From Mucilaginibacter terrigena (GTDB lineage Bacteria > Bacteroidota > Bacteroidia > Sphingobacteriales > Sphingobacteriaceae): DNA of 64,000 nt. A program made the translations under genes and the position numbers. Under the pieces are notes generated by a model. That model was not told where the DNA came from, did not search any database, and saw nothing but the letters and a program-made list of their open reading frames with translations. Location of the stretch: the NCBI RefSeq assembly GCF_004168255.1, contig NZ_SEWG01000001.1:796077-860076 (forward strand), read 5' to 3'. This document shows positions 1 to 8,125 of the stretch, one piece after another. How positions within the stretch are numbered: the stretch's first letter is position 1; every line of letters starts with the position of its first letter.

Positions 1-2161
1 AAAGCCGGGCCACACGTTCGATGCCATCATAATAGTTAAACAGGTCTACCTTATCCCCCTGCGTAAAACCTGCTTTGGCAATATCTTTCGGGTTCATAAA
101 TATTACCCGGCGTTCGTTATGGATGCCGCGGTACCTGTCCTGCAGGCCGTAAATGGTGGTGTTAAACTGGTCGTGGCTGCGGATGGTGGTCATCATGTAT
201 TCATCATCGGCCATTTCATGTGCCGGCAGTTCTGTGATGCTGAAAGGCGCCTTATCCTTAAACTTTTCCGTTTCAAATTTACCCTCGCGCGGCCCATTTG
301 GCAGGTAAAAACCGCCCGGAAGCCTTACACGCTGGTTATAATTTTCAAACCCTGGTACCACCTGGCCTATTACATCGCGGATGGCATCGTAACTGTTGGC
401 GTATTTATCCCAATCGATAACGGTGCGGCCAGCTAAAGTAGCTTTGGCCAGTTCGCAAACTATCTGCGTTTCGTTCAGCAGCTCTTTTGATATTGGCTCT
501 AAGATCCCCTTCGACGACTGCACCACCCCCATCGAGTTTTCGCAGCTGATAAACTGATCCTCGCCGTTAACCACATCCCTATCGCTGCGCGAAAGCGTTG
601 GCAGGATGATAGCTTCGTGGCCGTGCACCAAATGGCTGCGGTTAAGTTTGGTAGATACATGCACGCTCATTTCAAGCTTGCGCATGGCCTCGGCAGTAAA
701 CGCTGTATCCGGCGTAGCCGAAAGAAAATTGCCCCCCATCGCGAAAAACACCTTCAGTTTATCTTCGTGCATAGCTTTTATAGAATCCACCACATCGTAA
801 CCATGTTCCCGAGGCGGCTCAAAACCGAATACCTCTTTAAGCTTATTCAATTGCTTTTTTGTGGGTTTATCAAATATCAGCATGGTGCGGTTGCCCTGTA
901 CATTACTGTGCCCGCGTACAGGGCATAAACCTGCCCCCGCTTTGCCAATACTACCCTTAAGTAGCACCAGGTTCAGGATCTCTTTAATGGTATCCACACC
1001 GTTTTTATGCTGCGTAATACCCATAGCCCAGCATATGATGATCCTGCTTTTATGCTTCAACATATCTGCGGCCTGCCTTACCTGCTCAACAGGTACACCG
1101 GCAGCAGCGCAAAGGGCTTCCACATCAAAGTATTTTATCTTTTCAACAAACTCATCGTAACCAACAGTACTCTTCTCAATAAATCCGGTATCGAATACCT
1201 TACCGGGTTCCTGTATCTCTGCATCGTATAAAAGCTTCTCTATTGCCTTTATCAATGCCATATCGCCGTTTATCTTTACCTGCAGGTACAGGTCGGCAAG
1301 TTGGGTACTAAAACCCAGTACACCTTTTACGCTCTGCGGGTTTTTAAATGCCATCAGTCCGGCCTCGTGCAGCGGGTTTATGGCTATTATTTTAGAACCT
1401 TTTTGCTTAGCTTTTTCTAAAGCAGTGAGCATGCGGGGATGGTTGGTACCGGGGTTTTGCCCCATGATGATGATTACATCCGTATCGTAAAAATCATTTA
1501 GCGTTACCGTCCCTTTGCCAATGCCAATGGTTTCGCCCAAGGCTACCCCGCTCGATTCGTGGCACATGTTTGAGCAATCGGGCAGGTTATTGGTGCCATA
1601 CTCGCGCACAAAAAGCTGGTACACAAACGAAGCCTCGTTACTGGTACGCCCCGACGTGTAAAATGCGGCCTCGTTTGGCGAGGCCAGACTATTCAGCTTA
1701 TCGCCTATTTTATGAAAAGCATCCTGCCAGGTAATCGGCTGGTAATGTGTGCCGCCTTTTGGCAAATAAACCGGTTGCGCGATACGGCCTTTTTTACCAA
1801 TGTCCATATCATCCAGCCTGGCCAGGTCGGCAACGGAGTTTTGCGCGAAAAATTCGGCAGTAAGCTTTTTGGTAGTGGCTTCTTCGGCTAATGCTTTGGC
1901 CCCGTTCTCGCAGTATTCCGCAAGCGTGGACCGGTCATCATCCGGGTCGGGCCAGGCACAGCTGGAGCAATCAAAACCACCCTTCTGGTTCATGGTGAAT
2001 AGCGCGCCCGCGCCACGGGCAACGCCCGTTTCCTCAAAAATATCTTTTAGCGCTGCCGTTACACCCGGTATGCCTGCCGCCCACTTTTTAGGTTCGGTAA
2101 CCGTTAATTTATGCAGGGTTTCGGGGTTTTCTGCGGCGGGTTGTTCGTTTTCCTTACTCAT
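1..2161 (-). CDS. FdhF/YdeP-like molybdopterin oxidoreductase alpha subunit, 3' end cut by window edge
   Basis: Molybdopterin-dependent oxidoreductase of the formate-dehydrogenase alpha/YdeP type (DMSO-reductase superfamily). About 720 codons are visible from ATG at 2161; the C-terminus lies beyond base 1. An N-terminal cysteine cluster is seen at C65, C68 and C84 (DCSSCAWPDPDDD region), fewer and differently spaced than the four-Cys [4Fe-4S] motif of classic FdhF. NMCHESSG (Cys200) aligns with the Mo-ligating cysteine of NapA-type enzymes, so a Cys rather than Sec enzyme is expected. The C-terminal part contains a molydopterin dinucleotide-binding-like stretch (TTIRSHDQFNTTIYG). It overlaps the upstream small gene by 4 bp (ATGA) and follows fdhD, which supplies the sulfuration factor such enzymes need. 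The true substrate is uncertain; YdeP relatives are often not proven formate dehydrogenases. Confidence 0.9.
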   Translation of the reverse strand, partial: MSKENEQPAAENPETLHKLTVTEPKKWAAGIPGVTAALKDIFEETGVARGAGALFTMNQKGGFDCSSCAWPDPDDDRSTLAEYCENGAKALAEEATTKKLTAEFFAQNSVADLARLDDMDIGKKGRIAQPVYLPKGGTHYQPITWQDAFHKIGDKLNSLASPNEAAFYTSGRTSNEASFVYQLFVREYGTNNLPDCSNMCHESSGVALGETIGIGKGTVTLNDFYDTDVIIIMGQNPGTNHPRMLTALEKAKQKGSKIIAINPLHEAGLMAFKNPQSVKGVLGFSTQLADLYLQVKINGDMALIKAIEKLLYDAEIQEPGKVFDTGFIEKSTVGYDEFVEKIKYFDVEALCAAAGVPVEQVRQAADMLKHKSRIIICWAMGITQHKNGVDTIKEILNLVLLKGSIGKAGAGLCPVRGHSNVQGNRTMLIFDKPTKKQLNKLKEVFGFEPPREHGYDVVDSIKAMHEDKLKVFFAMGGNFLSATPDTAFTAEAMRKLEMSVHVSTKLNRSHLVHGHEAIILPTLSRSDRDVVNGEDQFISCENSMGVVQSSKGILEPISKELLNETQIVCELAKATLAGRTVIDWDKYANSYDAIRDVIGQVVPGFENYNQRVRLPGGFYLPNGPREGKFETEKFKDKAPFSITELPAHEMADDEYMMTTIRSHDQFNTTIYGLQDRYRGIHNERRVIFMNPKDIAKAGFTQGDKVDLFNYYDGIERVARL

Positions 2162-2514
2162 GATCGTGCTGCGGCTAAGGGGTTGGGATAATTATCGCTC
2201 TGGTCTTCATCAACTTCGTCCAGGCAGGTAAAATCTTTTTCTACCAACAGTTGCAATTCGGCTGTTTTATGTTCAAAGCCAACCTGGTCGGTGCCTGTCC
2301 ACTCATCGGCAATTTTTTCGGGTACCAGCATGGTAATAATGTTGTTTTTAAAGGATGCGGAAAGCTGCGCTTCGGCCGTGCGCTGTAAAATGTAGGTAAG
2401 CGCATCATCGCCAATTTGTACTTTCTCTTTAAATACACCATCGCGGGAAAATGCTTCTACCTCGCTGCGGGTAAGCCTGTACCGTAAGCCGTTATTTTTG
2501 ATCCGGATTTTCAT
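2158..2514 (-). CDS. small conserved-looking protein between fdhD and the oxidoreductase
   Basis: 118-residue soluble protein, no signal peptide or membrane segment, moderately acidic, with a single cysteine (FTCLDE, near residue 97). I do not recognise a named domain with certainty. Its gene overlaps fdhD by 23 bp upstream and the oxidoreductase by 4 bp (ATGA) downstream, so the three are almost surely co-transcribed and translationally coupled. Context suggests an accessory or assembly factor for the molybdoenzyme; this is inference from position only. Confidence 0.8.
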   Translation of the reverse strand: MKIRIKNNGLRYRLTRSEVEAFSRDGVFKEKVQIGDDALTYILQRTAEAQLSASFKNNIITMLVPEKIADEWTGTDQVGFEHKTAELQLLVEKDFTCLDEVDEDQSDNYPNPLAAARS

Positions 2515-3367
2515 AACTGGGTATTAAAATGCGCTGTGGCGCAGTGTAGATATTAAACCGTTGCCCGCGTAAAAAGCCGGCGAGTGTGATGTTAAACTCC
2601 TGCGCCAGTTGCACCGCCAAACTTGAAGGCGCACCCACCGCCGCGATAATGTTGATGCCTGCCATAGCCGCTTTTTGCACCAACTCGAAACTGGCCCTGC
2701 CGCTTAGCAACAGAACAGCTTTATTTAGCGGCAGCATATTTTGGTTAATGGCCGCGCCGATGAGCTTATCCAAGGCATTGTGCCTGCCTACATCCTCGCG
2801 AACGATAAGCAGCTCCCCCGCCGGGTTAAGCAAAGCCGAAGCATGCAGTCCACCCGTATCAGCAAATACCTTTTGGTGTTGGCGCAGGATATCGGGCAGG
2901 GCGGTTAATGCCTCAGTATTGATGGCATTATCATCTGTTAGTTCAGCATTGTAATGGCTTACCGTACGGATGGCGTTAATTGAACCTTTGCCGCATACGC
3001 CGCAACTTGATGTAGTATAAAAATTACGTTCGGTGTTTTGCAGGTGCGGAGTGATGCTTTCGGCCAGGCTAACCTGTATTACATTCTCGCGGTTTTCGGC
3101 ACATGCTATGAAGCAATGTGTTACCTGTTGGATGTCCGAAGCGTTTTTTATGATACCCTCGGTAAACAAAAAACCTGCGGCCAGTTCAGCGTCGTTGCCG
3201 GGGGTGCGCATGGTAACGGAGATGTTCTGCACTTTGCGTTCCGCAGCAGGGCCATATTCCAGGCGAATCTCTAAAGGTTCCTCAATGGCGATGGCGTCGT
3301 TAAGTTCTTCGCTTGCGCCATCAGTTACCCTGGTAACCGGGATTTGTAAAACAGCATTTGCGGCCAT
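2492..3367 (-). CDS. fdhD: FdhD sulfurtransferase for formate dehydrogenase
   Basis: FdhD passes sulfur from a cysteine desulfurase to the bis-MGD cofactor of formate dehydrogenase-type enzymes. The conserved loop SSCGVCGKGS carries the two reactive cysteines (C122 and C125 from the chosen ATG). Other family features are GFLFTEGII, GGLHASAL, REDVGRHNALDK and LSGRASFELVQKA. Length of 291 residues is normal for the family. The longest frame starts at TTG 3373; ATG 3367 gives MAANAVLQIP and is preferred. It is the first gene of the leftward operon fdhD - small protein - oxidoreductase, and lies back to back with moaD across a 97-bp promoter region. Confidence 0.95.
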   Translation of the reverse strand: MAANAVLQIPVTRVTDGASEELNDAIAIEEPLEIRLEYGPAAERKVQNISVTMRTPGNDAELAAGFLFTEGIIKNASDIQQVTHCFIACAENRENVIQVSLAESITPHLQNTERNFYTTSSCGVCGKGSINAIRTVSHYNAELTDDNAINTEALTALPDILRQHQKVFADTGGLHASALLNPAGELLIVREDVGRHNALDKLIGAAINQNMLPLNKAVLLLSGRASFELVQKAAMAGINIIAAVGAPSSLAVQLAQEFNITLAGFLRGQRFNIYTAPQRILIPSYENPDQK

Positions 3368-3428
3368 AATCAAATATACAATTTAGCGTAAAGGTTTGTT
3401 CTTTTTTTGCCACAACTAAAGCTTGTTA

Positions 3429-3464
3429 TTGATGTTATGAACAAGATTGTTGCATATTTGCGTA
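3429..3464 (+). promoter_or_regulatory. candidate promoter of moaD-moaE with very short leader
   Basis: TTG at 3429-3431 is followed after 21 bp by CATATTTG (3453-3460), close to the Bacteroidota -33 TTG / -7 TAnnTTTG pattern. The -7 box ends four bases before the moaD ATG at 3465, implying a leaderless or nearly leaderless mRNA. The sequence TTTGCGTAATG also occurs at the start of the BatA-domain gene (34360). Confidence 0.45.
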
Positions 3465-3710
3465 ATGGAAATTACAGTGCTTGCATTCGGCATCGCCAAA
3501 GACATATTCGGGGGACAATTGATAACTGTTGAATTAGGCGATAGCACCGCCACAACCGCTGATTTAAAAGTATCCTTAGAAGCAAGATATCCCAAACTGA
3601 AACAACTGGCCAGCTACATGGTGGCGGTTAATAACGAATATGCGGAAGACGGCGGAGTAATAACAGAACTTGATGAAGTGGCGATAATACCGCCGGTTAG
3701 CGGGGGATAA
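3465..3710 (+). CDS. moaD: MoaD, small subunit of molybdopterin synthase (sulfur carrier)
   Basis: Ubiquitin-like sulfur carrier that, as C-terminal thiocarboxylate, delivers sulfur to cyclic pyranopterin monophosphate on MoaE. 81 residues, beta-grasp length, ending in the required Gly-Gly (PPVSGG). VTVELGDS-like N-terminal strands and AIIPPVSGG at the C-terminus fit the ThiS/MoaD family. The frame can be extended to TTG 3447, but that codon lies in the promoter's -7 region, so ATG 3465 (MEITVLAFGIAKD) is chosen. moaE follows after 1 bp. The C-terminus would be adenylated by the MoeB encoded at 4238-5293. Confidence 0.95.
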   Translation: MEITVLAFGIAKDIFGGQLITVELGDSTATTADLKVSLEARYPKLKQLASYMVAVNNEYAEDGGVITELDEVAIIPPVSGG

Positions 3711-3711
3711 A

Positions 3712-4131
3712 ATGCAAAGCCAGATAGAGATCCATACCGAACCCTTAAATATCCAGGCGTGCATAGCTTGGGTGATGTCGCCTGAATCCGGAGGCATTGA
3801 TATTTTTATAGGCACGGTGCGAAATGCTACCAAGGGGAAACCTGTAGTAAAACTTGAGTTTGAAGCTTATAACCAAATGGCTGTCAACGAAATAAATAAG
3901 ATACTTAAACAAGCGTTTGAACGATGGCCGCTGCAAAAAGCCCTTGTGCATCACCGCACCGGGACCTTGCATGTTGGCGAGATCCCGGTAATAATCGCGG
4001 TATCTGCCGCGCACCGGGACGCTGCCTTCGAGGCTTGCCGATACATCATCGATACCCTTAAACAAACGGTACCCATCTGGAAAAAAGAGTTTTTTGAGGA
4101 TGGTGAAGTTTGGGTAGCAGCGCATCCGTGA
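3712..4131 (+). CDS. moaE: MoaE, large catalytic subunit of molybdopterin synthase
   Basis: Converts cyclic pyranopterin monophosphate to molybdopterin using two MoaD thiocarboxylates. 139 residues. Seen: GGIDIFIGTVRN near the N-terminus, LEFEAYNQMA, HRTGTLHVGE, the VSAAHRDAAFEACRYIIDTLK helix region, and WKKEFFEDGEVWV near residues 123-134, where the conserved catalytic lysines of the family lie. It begins 1 bp after moaD, the usual moaDE pair. Its stop codon abuts a long imperfect inverted repeat (4132-4247). Confidence 0.95.
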   Translation: MQSQIEIHTEPLNIQACIAWVMSPESGGIDIFIGTVRNATKGKPVVKLEFEAYNQMAVNEINKILKQAFERWPLQKALVHHRTGTLHVGEIPVIIAVSAAHRDAAFEACRYIIDTLKQTVPIWKKEFFEDGEVWVAAHP

Positions 4132-4247
4132 CCGGGATTTTTACGATTTAGCAGATTTAGGGATTTTTCTGAACTATAATTTTCTTGATTTGAGGATTTC
4201 CTGATGCAAATCAAATCCCTTAATCGCAAAAATCAGCTTAATCCCGG
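4132..4247. repeat. ORF-less long imperfect hairpin, GATTT-word type
   Basis: The left arm (4132-4171) starts with CCGGGATTTTTACGATTTAG; the reverse complement of the right arm (about 4190-4247) starts with CCGGGATTAAGCTGATTTTT. Both are built from repeats of GATTT/GGGATTT and pair along about 40 bp. The left arm begins right after the moaE stop, and the right arm contains the moeB stop codon and its last codons (NRD). It lies between convergent genes, so it could also act as a transcription barrier. Same architecture as the gene-bearing elements at 14388 and 26471. Confidence 0.7.
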
Positions 4248-5293
4248 TTCAGACTACCCAACCCGCCTCCCAACGAATAAGCCTTTACCCCCGGCAATTT
4301 CTGCTGAAGTAGTTTTACAGCTTCACCGCTCCTTTTACCTGATGAGCAATAAAATACGTAGGTTTTATTAAAGTCAAACTCATCAAGGTTATCTTCCACT
4401 TCGTCCAGTTCAAAATGCAATCCACCGATGTTATACTCATCGCGTTCCTGGTCGGTGCGGATATCAACGAGGTGTAAAGTGCTATTTGCCAGTCCGCTTT
4501 GCAGTTCAGCTGCTGTGATTGTTGGAATATCTGTAGATAGCTGTAGCTGCGTAATGCTGGTTTTGGTTGTCTTACCAATGTTAATCACCCTGCTTTGCAT
4601 GGTTTGTGCATCAAACACCAATATTTTCCCGGCCAGCACCTCTCCCGTCCGGGTAACGTACTTTATCACCTCGTTAGCCTGCATACAACCAATTATGCCG
4701 GCCAGTGTGGGTATTACCCCGCCTACGGAGCAATTAGGTACGTGGGTAGCATCTACCTGCGGGAACAGGTCGCGGTAATTGGGTGAGCGTTTGCCGTCGT
4801 CATTCTTTATATTCCAAACAGCTACCTGCCCTTCATATTGGTAAATAGCACCATAAACAATGGGCTTACCGGATAATACTGCCGCATCGTTCAATAGATA
4901 TCTCGTCTCGAAATTATCCGTACCATCTACTATAATATCGTAACCTTCAATAACTTGTAACACATTATCAGAAGTAATTTTTGCAATGTGCGATACCAGT
5001 TTTATACCGGGGTTTTGCTGTTGTAAACGTTGGCAGGCAACTTCCGCCTTTAACAAACCAACATCAGCAGGGTTATACAACACCTGCCTGTGCAGGTTGC
5101 TGATAGATACTGTATCAAAATCGGCTATGCCTAAGGTGCCTATACCACTTGCGGCAAGGTATTGCGCCGCCGGGCAGCCTAAGCCACCTGCACCCACAAC
5201 AAGCACTTTTGCATGCTGCAGTAACCGTTGCGCCGCCTCGCCGAAACCCGGTAGTGCTACCTGGCAGCTATATCGTGACAGGTCCGGATGCAT
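4238..5293 (-). CDS. moeB: MoeB-type MoaD adenylyltransferase with C-terminal rhodanese domain
   Basis: E1-like enzyme that adenylates the MoaD C-terminus, fused to a rhodanese sulfurtransferase (MoeZ/MoeBR architecture). 351 residues: ThiF fold about 1-240 with nucleotide motif GAGGLG (34-39) and DFDTVSISNLHRQ; PNCSVGGV holds the conserved cysteine; the rhodanese domain (about 260-351) has active loop YCSSGKRS. The zinc-knuckle half that reads YxCLF in E. coli MoeB is PNYRDLF here, so that CxxC is absent. The ATG start overlaps the upstream mob gene's 3' end by 26 bp. Part of the leftward moaA-moeA-moaC-mob-moeB operon. Confidence 0.92.
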   Translation of the reverse strand: MHPDLSRYSCQVALPGFGEAAQRLLQHAKVLVVGAGGLGCPAAQYLAASGIGTLGIADFDTVSISNLHRQVLYNPADVGLLKAEVACQRLQQQNPGIKLVSHIAKITSDNVLQVIEGYDIIVDGTDNFETRYLLNDAAVLSGKPIVYGAIYQYEGQVAVWNIKNDDGKRSPNYRDLFPQVDATHVPNCSVGGVIPTLAGIIGCMQANEVIKYVTRTGEVLAGKILVFDAQTMQSRVINIGKTTKTSITQLQLSTDIPTITAAELQSGLANSTLHLVDIRTDQERDEYNIGGLHFELDEVEDNLDEFDFNKTYVFYCSSGKRSGEAVKLLQQKLPGVKAYSLGGGLGSLNRD

Positions 5294-6464
5294 TGGTTGT
5301 AGCTATTTTTTGGTGAAGGATGCGTTTGATCCGTTCCAGTTCTTCGGGTGTGTTTACGTTTGCCAATGCGTTTGGTTGGGGTGCTTGCAGCAGGGTGATG
5401 TCGCTGTTAATAAGCACCTTTCGCGGGCAGGAATAGCCCTGAGCTAAATATTGAAGTAAGACAGGGTAACTTTTTGGCTCATAAATAGTTATCAATGGTT
5501 CGGGGAAGTCTTTATAGTCGCTTTTGTAAGCGGTTGCAATGGTGGCGGTGTTGCGGTTATCTACCAGGTGTTGTACAACCTGCGCATCAACCAAAGGCAG
5601 GTCGCAGGCTATGACCAACCATGCACTATCGGGCTGCTCGCGGAAGGCCGATAGTATGGCCCCATATGGCCCCAGGCCGGTAAAGGTATCGGGCAGACTT
5701 AAATAATCCGCACTTATCTCCTGCTGCTGTTTAACGTCCCGGCAGGAAATATAAACACCGTCACAATGCCTTTTCAGCAGATCGGCCATGTGGTAGCGTT
5801 GCTCCTTGCCGTACCAGTTTACGGTGCCTTTGTCAAAACCCATACGGGCGCTTTTGCCGCCGGCCAATACCAGGCCGTTTAAAATGGGTTTAGCCTGCTC
5901 CAGCCTGGTTTTAAAAAAGTTTATAATTTGAAGGGTATCGTCGTTCAGTTGCAATACGGGGATCTCCTGCCAGTTGGGCAGGGCTTCCTGTATAAAATCA
6001 GGGATATCTACAGCGTTATCGGCCAGTAAGAACAATTCCACATTTGTCAGTTCCCTAATACGTCTTTGCAACGATGCCCTTTTATTGCTATCGATAATAA
6101 CTACCTGCGCTTTTGCCTGCTGGTGGTTACCGTTAACCAGCACCAGATCCATACCAGAAAACATCTCGCGCTGTTTAAAGGGCGTTAAAGCTAATTTGTA
6201 GTTTAACTGGGCATGGTTTAGCTGGTCGGTATATTCCAATGCAGCGCCGCTTGCCAGTTTACCCGGCAAGCCTACCATATCATCGTTATGCGAGGTATCG
6301 GCGTAAGCACATTGGTATCGGTGCGATAACGCGGTAATAACCTGGTCGGCCAGGAACTTGATCACCGTACATGGCCCGCCAAGGATAGCCCATTCGTTAC
6401 GACCGAAATTACCCATAGCCGGGCGCGTAATGGCAGCATGCTTTTTATGATCGTTTAAAGTCAC
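5268..6464 (-). CDS. mobA: MobB-like/MobA fusion: molybdenum cofactor guanylyltransferase
   Basis: The C-terminal half (about 196-398) is MobA, which joins GMP to Mo-molybdopterin: GLVLAGGKSARMGFDKG (197-213), GLGPYGAILSAF, ACDLPLVD (nucleotide and Mg binding) and NVNTPEEL at the C-terminus. The N-terminal part (about 20-185) resembles a MobB GTPase domain by position and overall layout, but where a P-loop GxxxxGKT is expected the sequence is ILGGPCTVIKF (27-37), without the lysine. The longest frame uses GTG 6464, overlapping moaC by 20 bp; ATG at 6416 (MGNFGRNEW) is an alternative. A bis-MGD enzyme such as the one at 1-2161 would need this product. Confidence 0.85.
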   Translation of the reverse strand: MTLNDHKKHAAITRPAMGNFGRNEWAILGGPCTVIKFLADQVITALSHRYQCAYADTSHNDDMVGLPGKLASGAALEYTDQLNHAQLNYKLALTPFKQREMFSGMDLVLVNGNHQQAKAQVVIIDSNKRASLQRRIRELTNVELFLLADNAVDIPDFIQEALPNWQEIPVLQLNDDTLQIINFFKTRLEQAKPILNGLVLAGGKSARMGFDKGTVNWYGKEQRYHMADLLKRHCDGVYISCRDVKQQQEISADYLSLPDTFTGLGPYGAILSAFREQPDSAWLVIACDLPLVDAQVVQHLVDNRNTATIATAYKSDYKDFPEPLITIYEPKSYPVLLQYLAQGYSCPRKVLINSDITLLQAPQPNALANVNTPEELERIKRILHQKIATTNASGPVTI

Positions 6465-6915
6465 GTTTACCTCCGGTTTTTGCTATCAGTTTGGTTTCTT
6501 TTATTACGATATCGTGGCTCAGGGCCTTACACATATCATAAATGGTGAGTGCGGCTATGGTTGCGCCAACAAGGGCTTCCATCTCGATGCCTGTTTTGGC
6601 GGTAATGCTTGCCGTGCATTCTATTATTACTTCATTTAATGGCGATAATTCAATGGTTACCTTACAGTTATCCATACCCAGGGGGTGGCAGAGCGGAATC
6701 AGGTCGCCGGTTTTTTTAGCCGCCATTATGCCTGCTATTATCGCCGTTTGAAACACCGAGCCTTTTTTACTTTGCAACTCGCCATCAACCAGGTGCGCCA
6801 AAACCTCGGCAGGTAAAACCACAATGCTTTGCGCTGTTGCGGTGCGGTGCGTAGCCTGCTTTTCGGATACATCAACCATCACCGGGTTATTTTGGTTATC
6901 TAAATGACTCAGCAT
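6445..6915 (-). CDS. moaC: MoaC, cyclic pyranopterin monophosphate synthase
   Basis: Second step of molybdenum-cofactor synthesis: forms cyclic pyranopterin monophosphate from the MoaA product. 156 residues. Family motifs present: MVDVSEK, SKKGSVFQTA, DLIPLCHPL, EMEALVGATIAALTIYDMCKA and the C-terminal TGGKRDF (usually GGKSD). No MoaB fusion. It lies 3 bp after moeA and overlaps the mob gene, in the order moaA-moeA-moaC-mob-moeB. Confidence 0.95.
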   Translation of the reverse strand: MLSHLDNQNNPVMVDVSEKQATHRTATAQSIVVLPAEVLAHLVDGELQSKKGSVFQTAIIAGIMAAKKTGDLIPLCHPLGMDNCKVTIELSPLNEVIIECTASITAKTGIEMEALVGATIAALTIYDMCKALSHDIVIKETKLIAKTGGKRDFKRS

Positions 6916-6918
6916 ATA

Positions 6919-8112
6919 TTAAAATTTAATCACAGGGAATACTTCACCCTGCTTAAACTCATTCCGTTCCAAAGGCAGTTCCATAAAGGCATCGGTATCA
7001 GCTAAGTTAGCAAAATCACCCGATCCATTGCCTTCTATGGATTGGGCCAATAGCACGCCCTGCTTTGTAAAAGTAAGCTTTACCTGCAAAAAATATTTTA
7101 GCTGTGGCGTAAAGGTAAAATCTTCGGCCAATTGGGCGTATATGGGCGGCTTAGAGGGTAATCCAAGCGTCTCGTTTAGCCATAATAAAAAATAGCGGTG
7201 CAGGCACATGAATGTTGCTACCGGGTTGCCGGGGAACGCGAATACCAGCACACCGTTATTATGCCTGCCAAACCAAAATGGCTTGCCCGGCCTTTGTTTA
7301 ACCTTGTGGAACAACTTTTTCACCTGCAGGTCTTCCAGTGCCTGCGGAACATAGTCAAATTTACCCATGCTAATACCTCCGCTCAGCAGTATCACATCGT
7401 ATTTTTGAAGACAGGTTTGAATTTGTTGTTTGGTGATCTCAGGATCGTCGGGAATATGCAGCATATCCGCATCTAAACCGTGTTGGCTTAAAACCGCTTT
7501 AATAGTATAATTATTCGACCGCCTGATCTGGTAGTCTGAGGGCGTATCGGCCACATCCACCAATTCGTCGCCCGATGATATGATTATCACCCGCGGCTGC
7601 TTTTTAACCATCAGCCGGGCCTTACCTACCGATGCAGCTAAGCTGATGATAGCCGGTGTAATCAGCTGATTTGCAGCAGCTACCGTATCGACCTGCATTT
7701 TATCTTTCCCTTTTTGGTGGATGTTTTGGCCTTGTTTGATATCTGTGATAAGCAATTTTGCCGTACCATCTTTAATCTCCAGGTCTTCGTAACGGATAAT
7801 AGTATCCAGGGTAGATGACAAAGCAGCGCCCGTCATAATTTCGATGCATTCGTTTGTGTTATCAATCCCTATCGGCTCCTCGCCTGCTGCCTGTGTGGCC
7901 TTTATGTTAAAGGTGCTAATACCCTGTTCAATGGCTTTATATGCTATCGCGATACCATCCATAGTAACCCGGTTAAAGGGCGGCAGGTCGCGGTCGGCTT
8001 TGATATCTTCGGCTAAAACACGGCCCAGCGCCTGTTCAAAAGGCACAGTTCCGGTACCGTAATCCTTCAATTGGGCAAGTATTATCTGTTCGGCTTCTTC
8101 TACCGTTATCAT
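6919..8112 (-). CDS. moeA: MoeA molybdopterin molybdenumtransferase
   Basis: Inserts molybdate into adenylated molybdopterin. 397 residues from ATG 8112 (MITVEEAEQIILAQ); the longer frame begins at TTG 8136 inside moaA and is less likely. Seen: DLPPFNRVTMDG in domain 2/3, IIISSGDELVDV, LLSGGISMGKFDYVPQAL in the MoCF-fold substrate site, VFAFPGNPVATF, and the C-terminal domain IV. MoeA normally acts on adenylyl-MPT made by MogA/MoaB, which is not encoded in this window. Confidence 0.95.
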   Translation of the reverse strand: MITVEEAEQIILAQLKDYGTGTVPFEQALGRVLAEDIKADRDLPPFNRVTMDGIAIAYKAIEQGISTFNIKATQAAGEEPIGIDNTNECIEIMTGAALSSTLDTIIRYEDLEIKDGTAKLLITDIKQGQNIHQKGKDKMQVDTVAAANQLITPAIISLAASVGKARLMVKKQPRVIIISSGDELVDVADTPSDYQIRRSNNYTIKAVLSQHGLDADMLHIPDDPEITKQQIQTCLQKYDVILLSGGISMGKFDYVPQALEDLQVKKLFHKVKQRPGKPFWFGRHNNGVLVFAFPGNPVATFMCLHRYFLLWLNETLGLPSKPPIYAQLAEDFTFTPQLKYFLQVKLTFTKQGVLLAQSIEGNGSGDFANLADTDAFMELPLERNEFKQGEVFPVIKF

Positions 8113-8125
8113 GTTATCTTTTGTG

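Noticed and set aside
1800..2231. 143-residue plus-strand frame over the start of the FdhF-like gene, and similar frames at 119-1231
   Set aside because: Shadows of the minus-strand molybdoenzyme, whose cysteine and active-site motifs are clear in the other strand.
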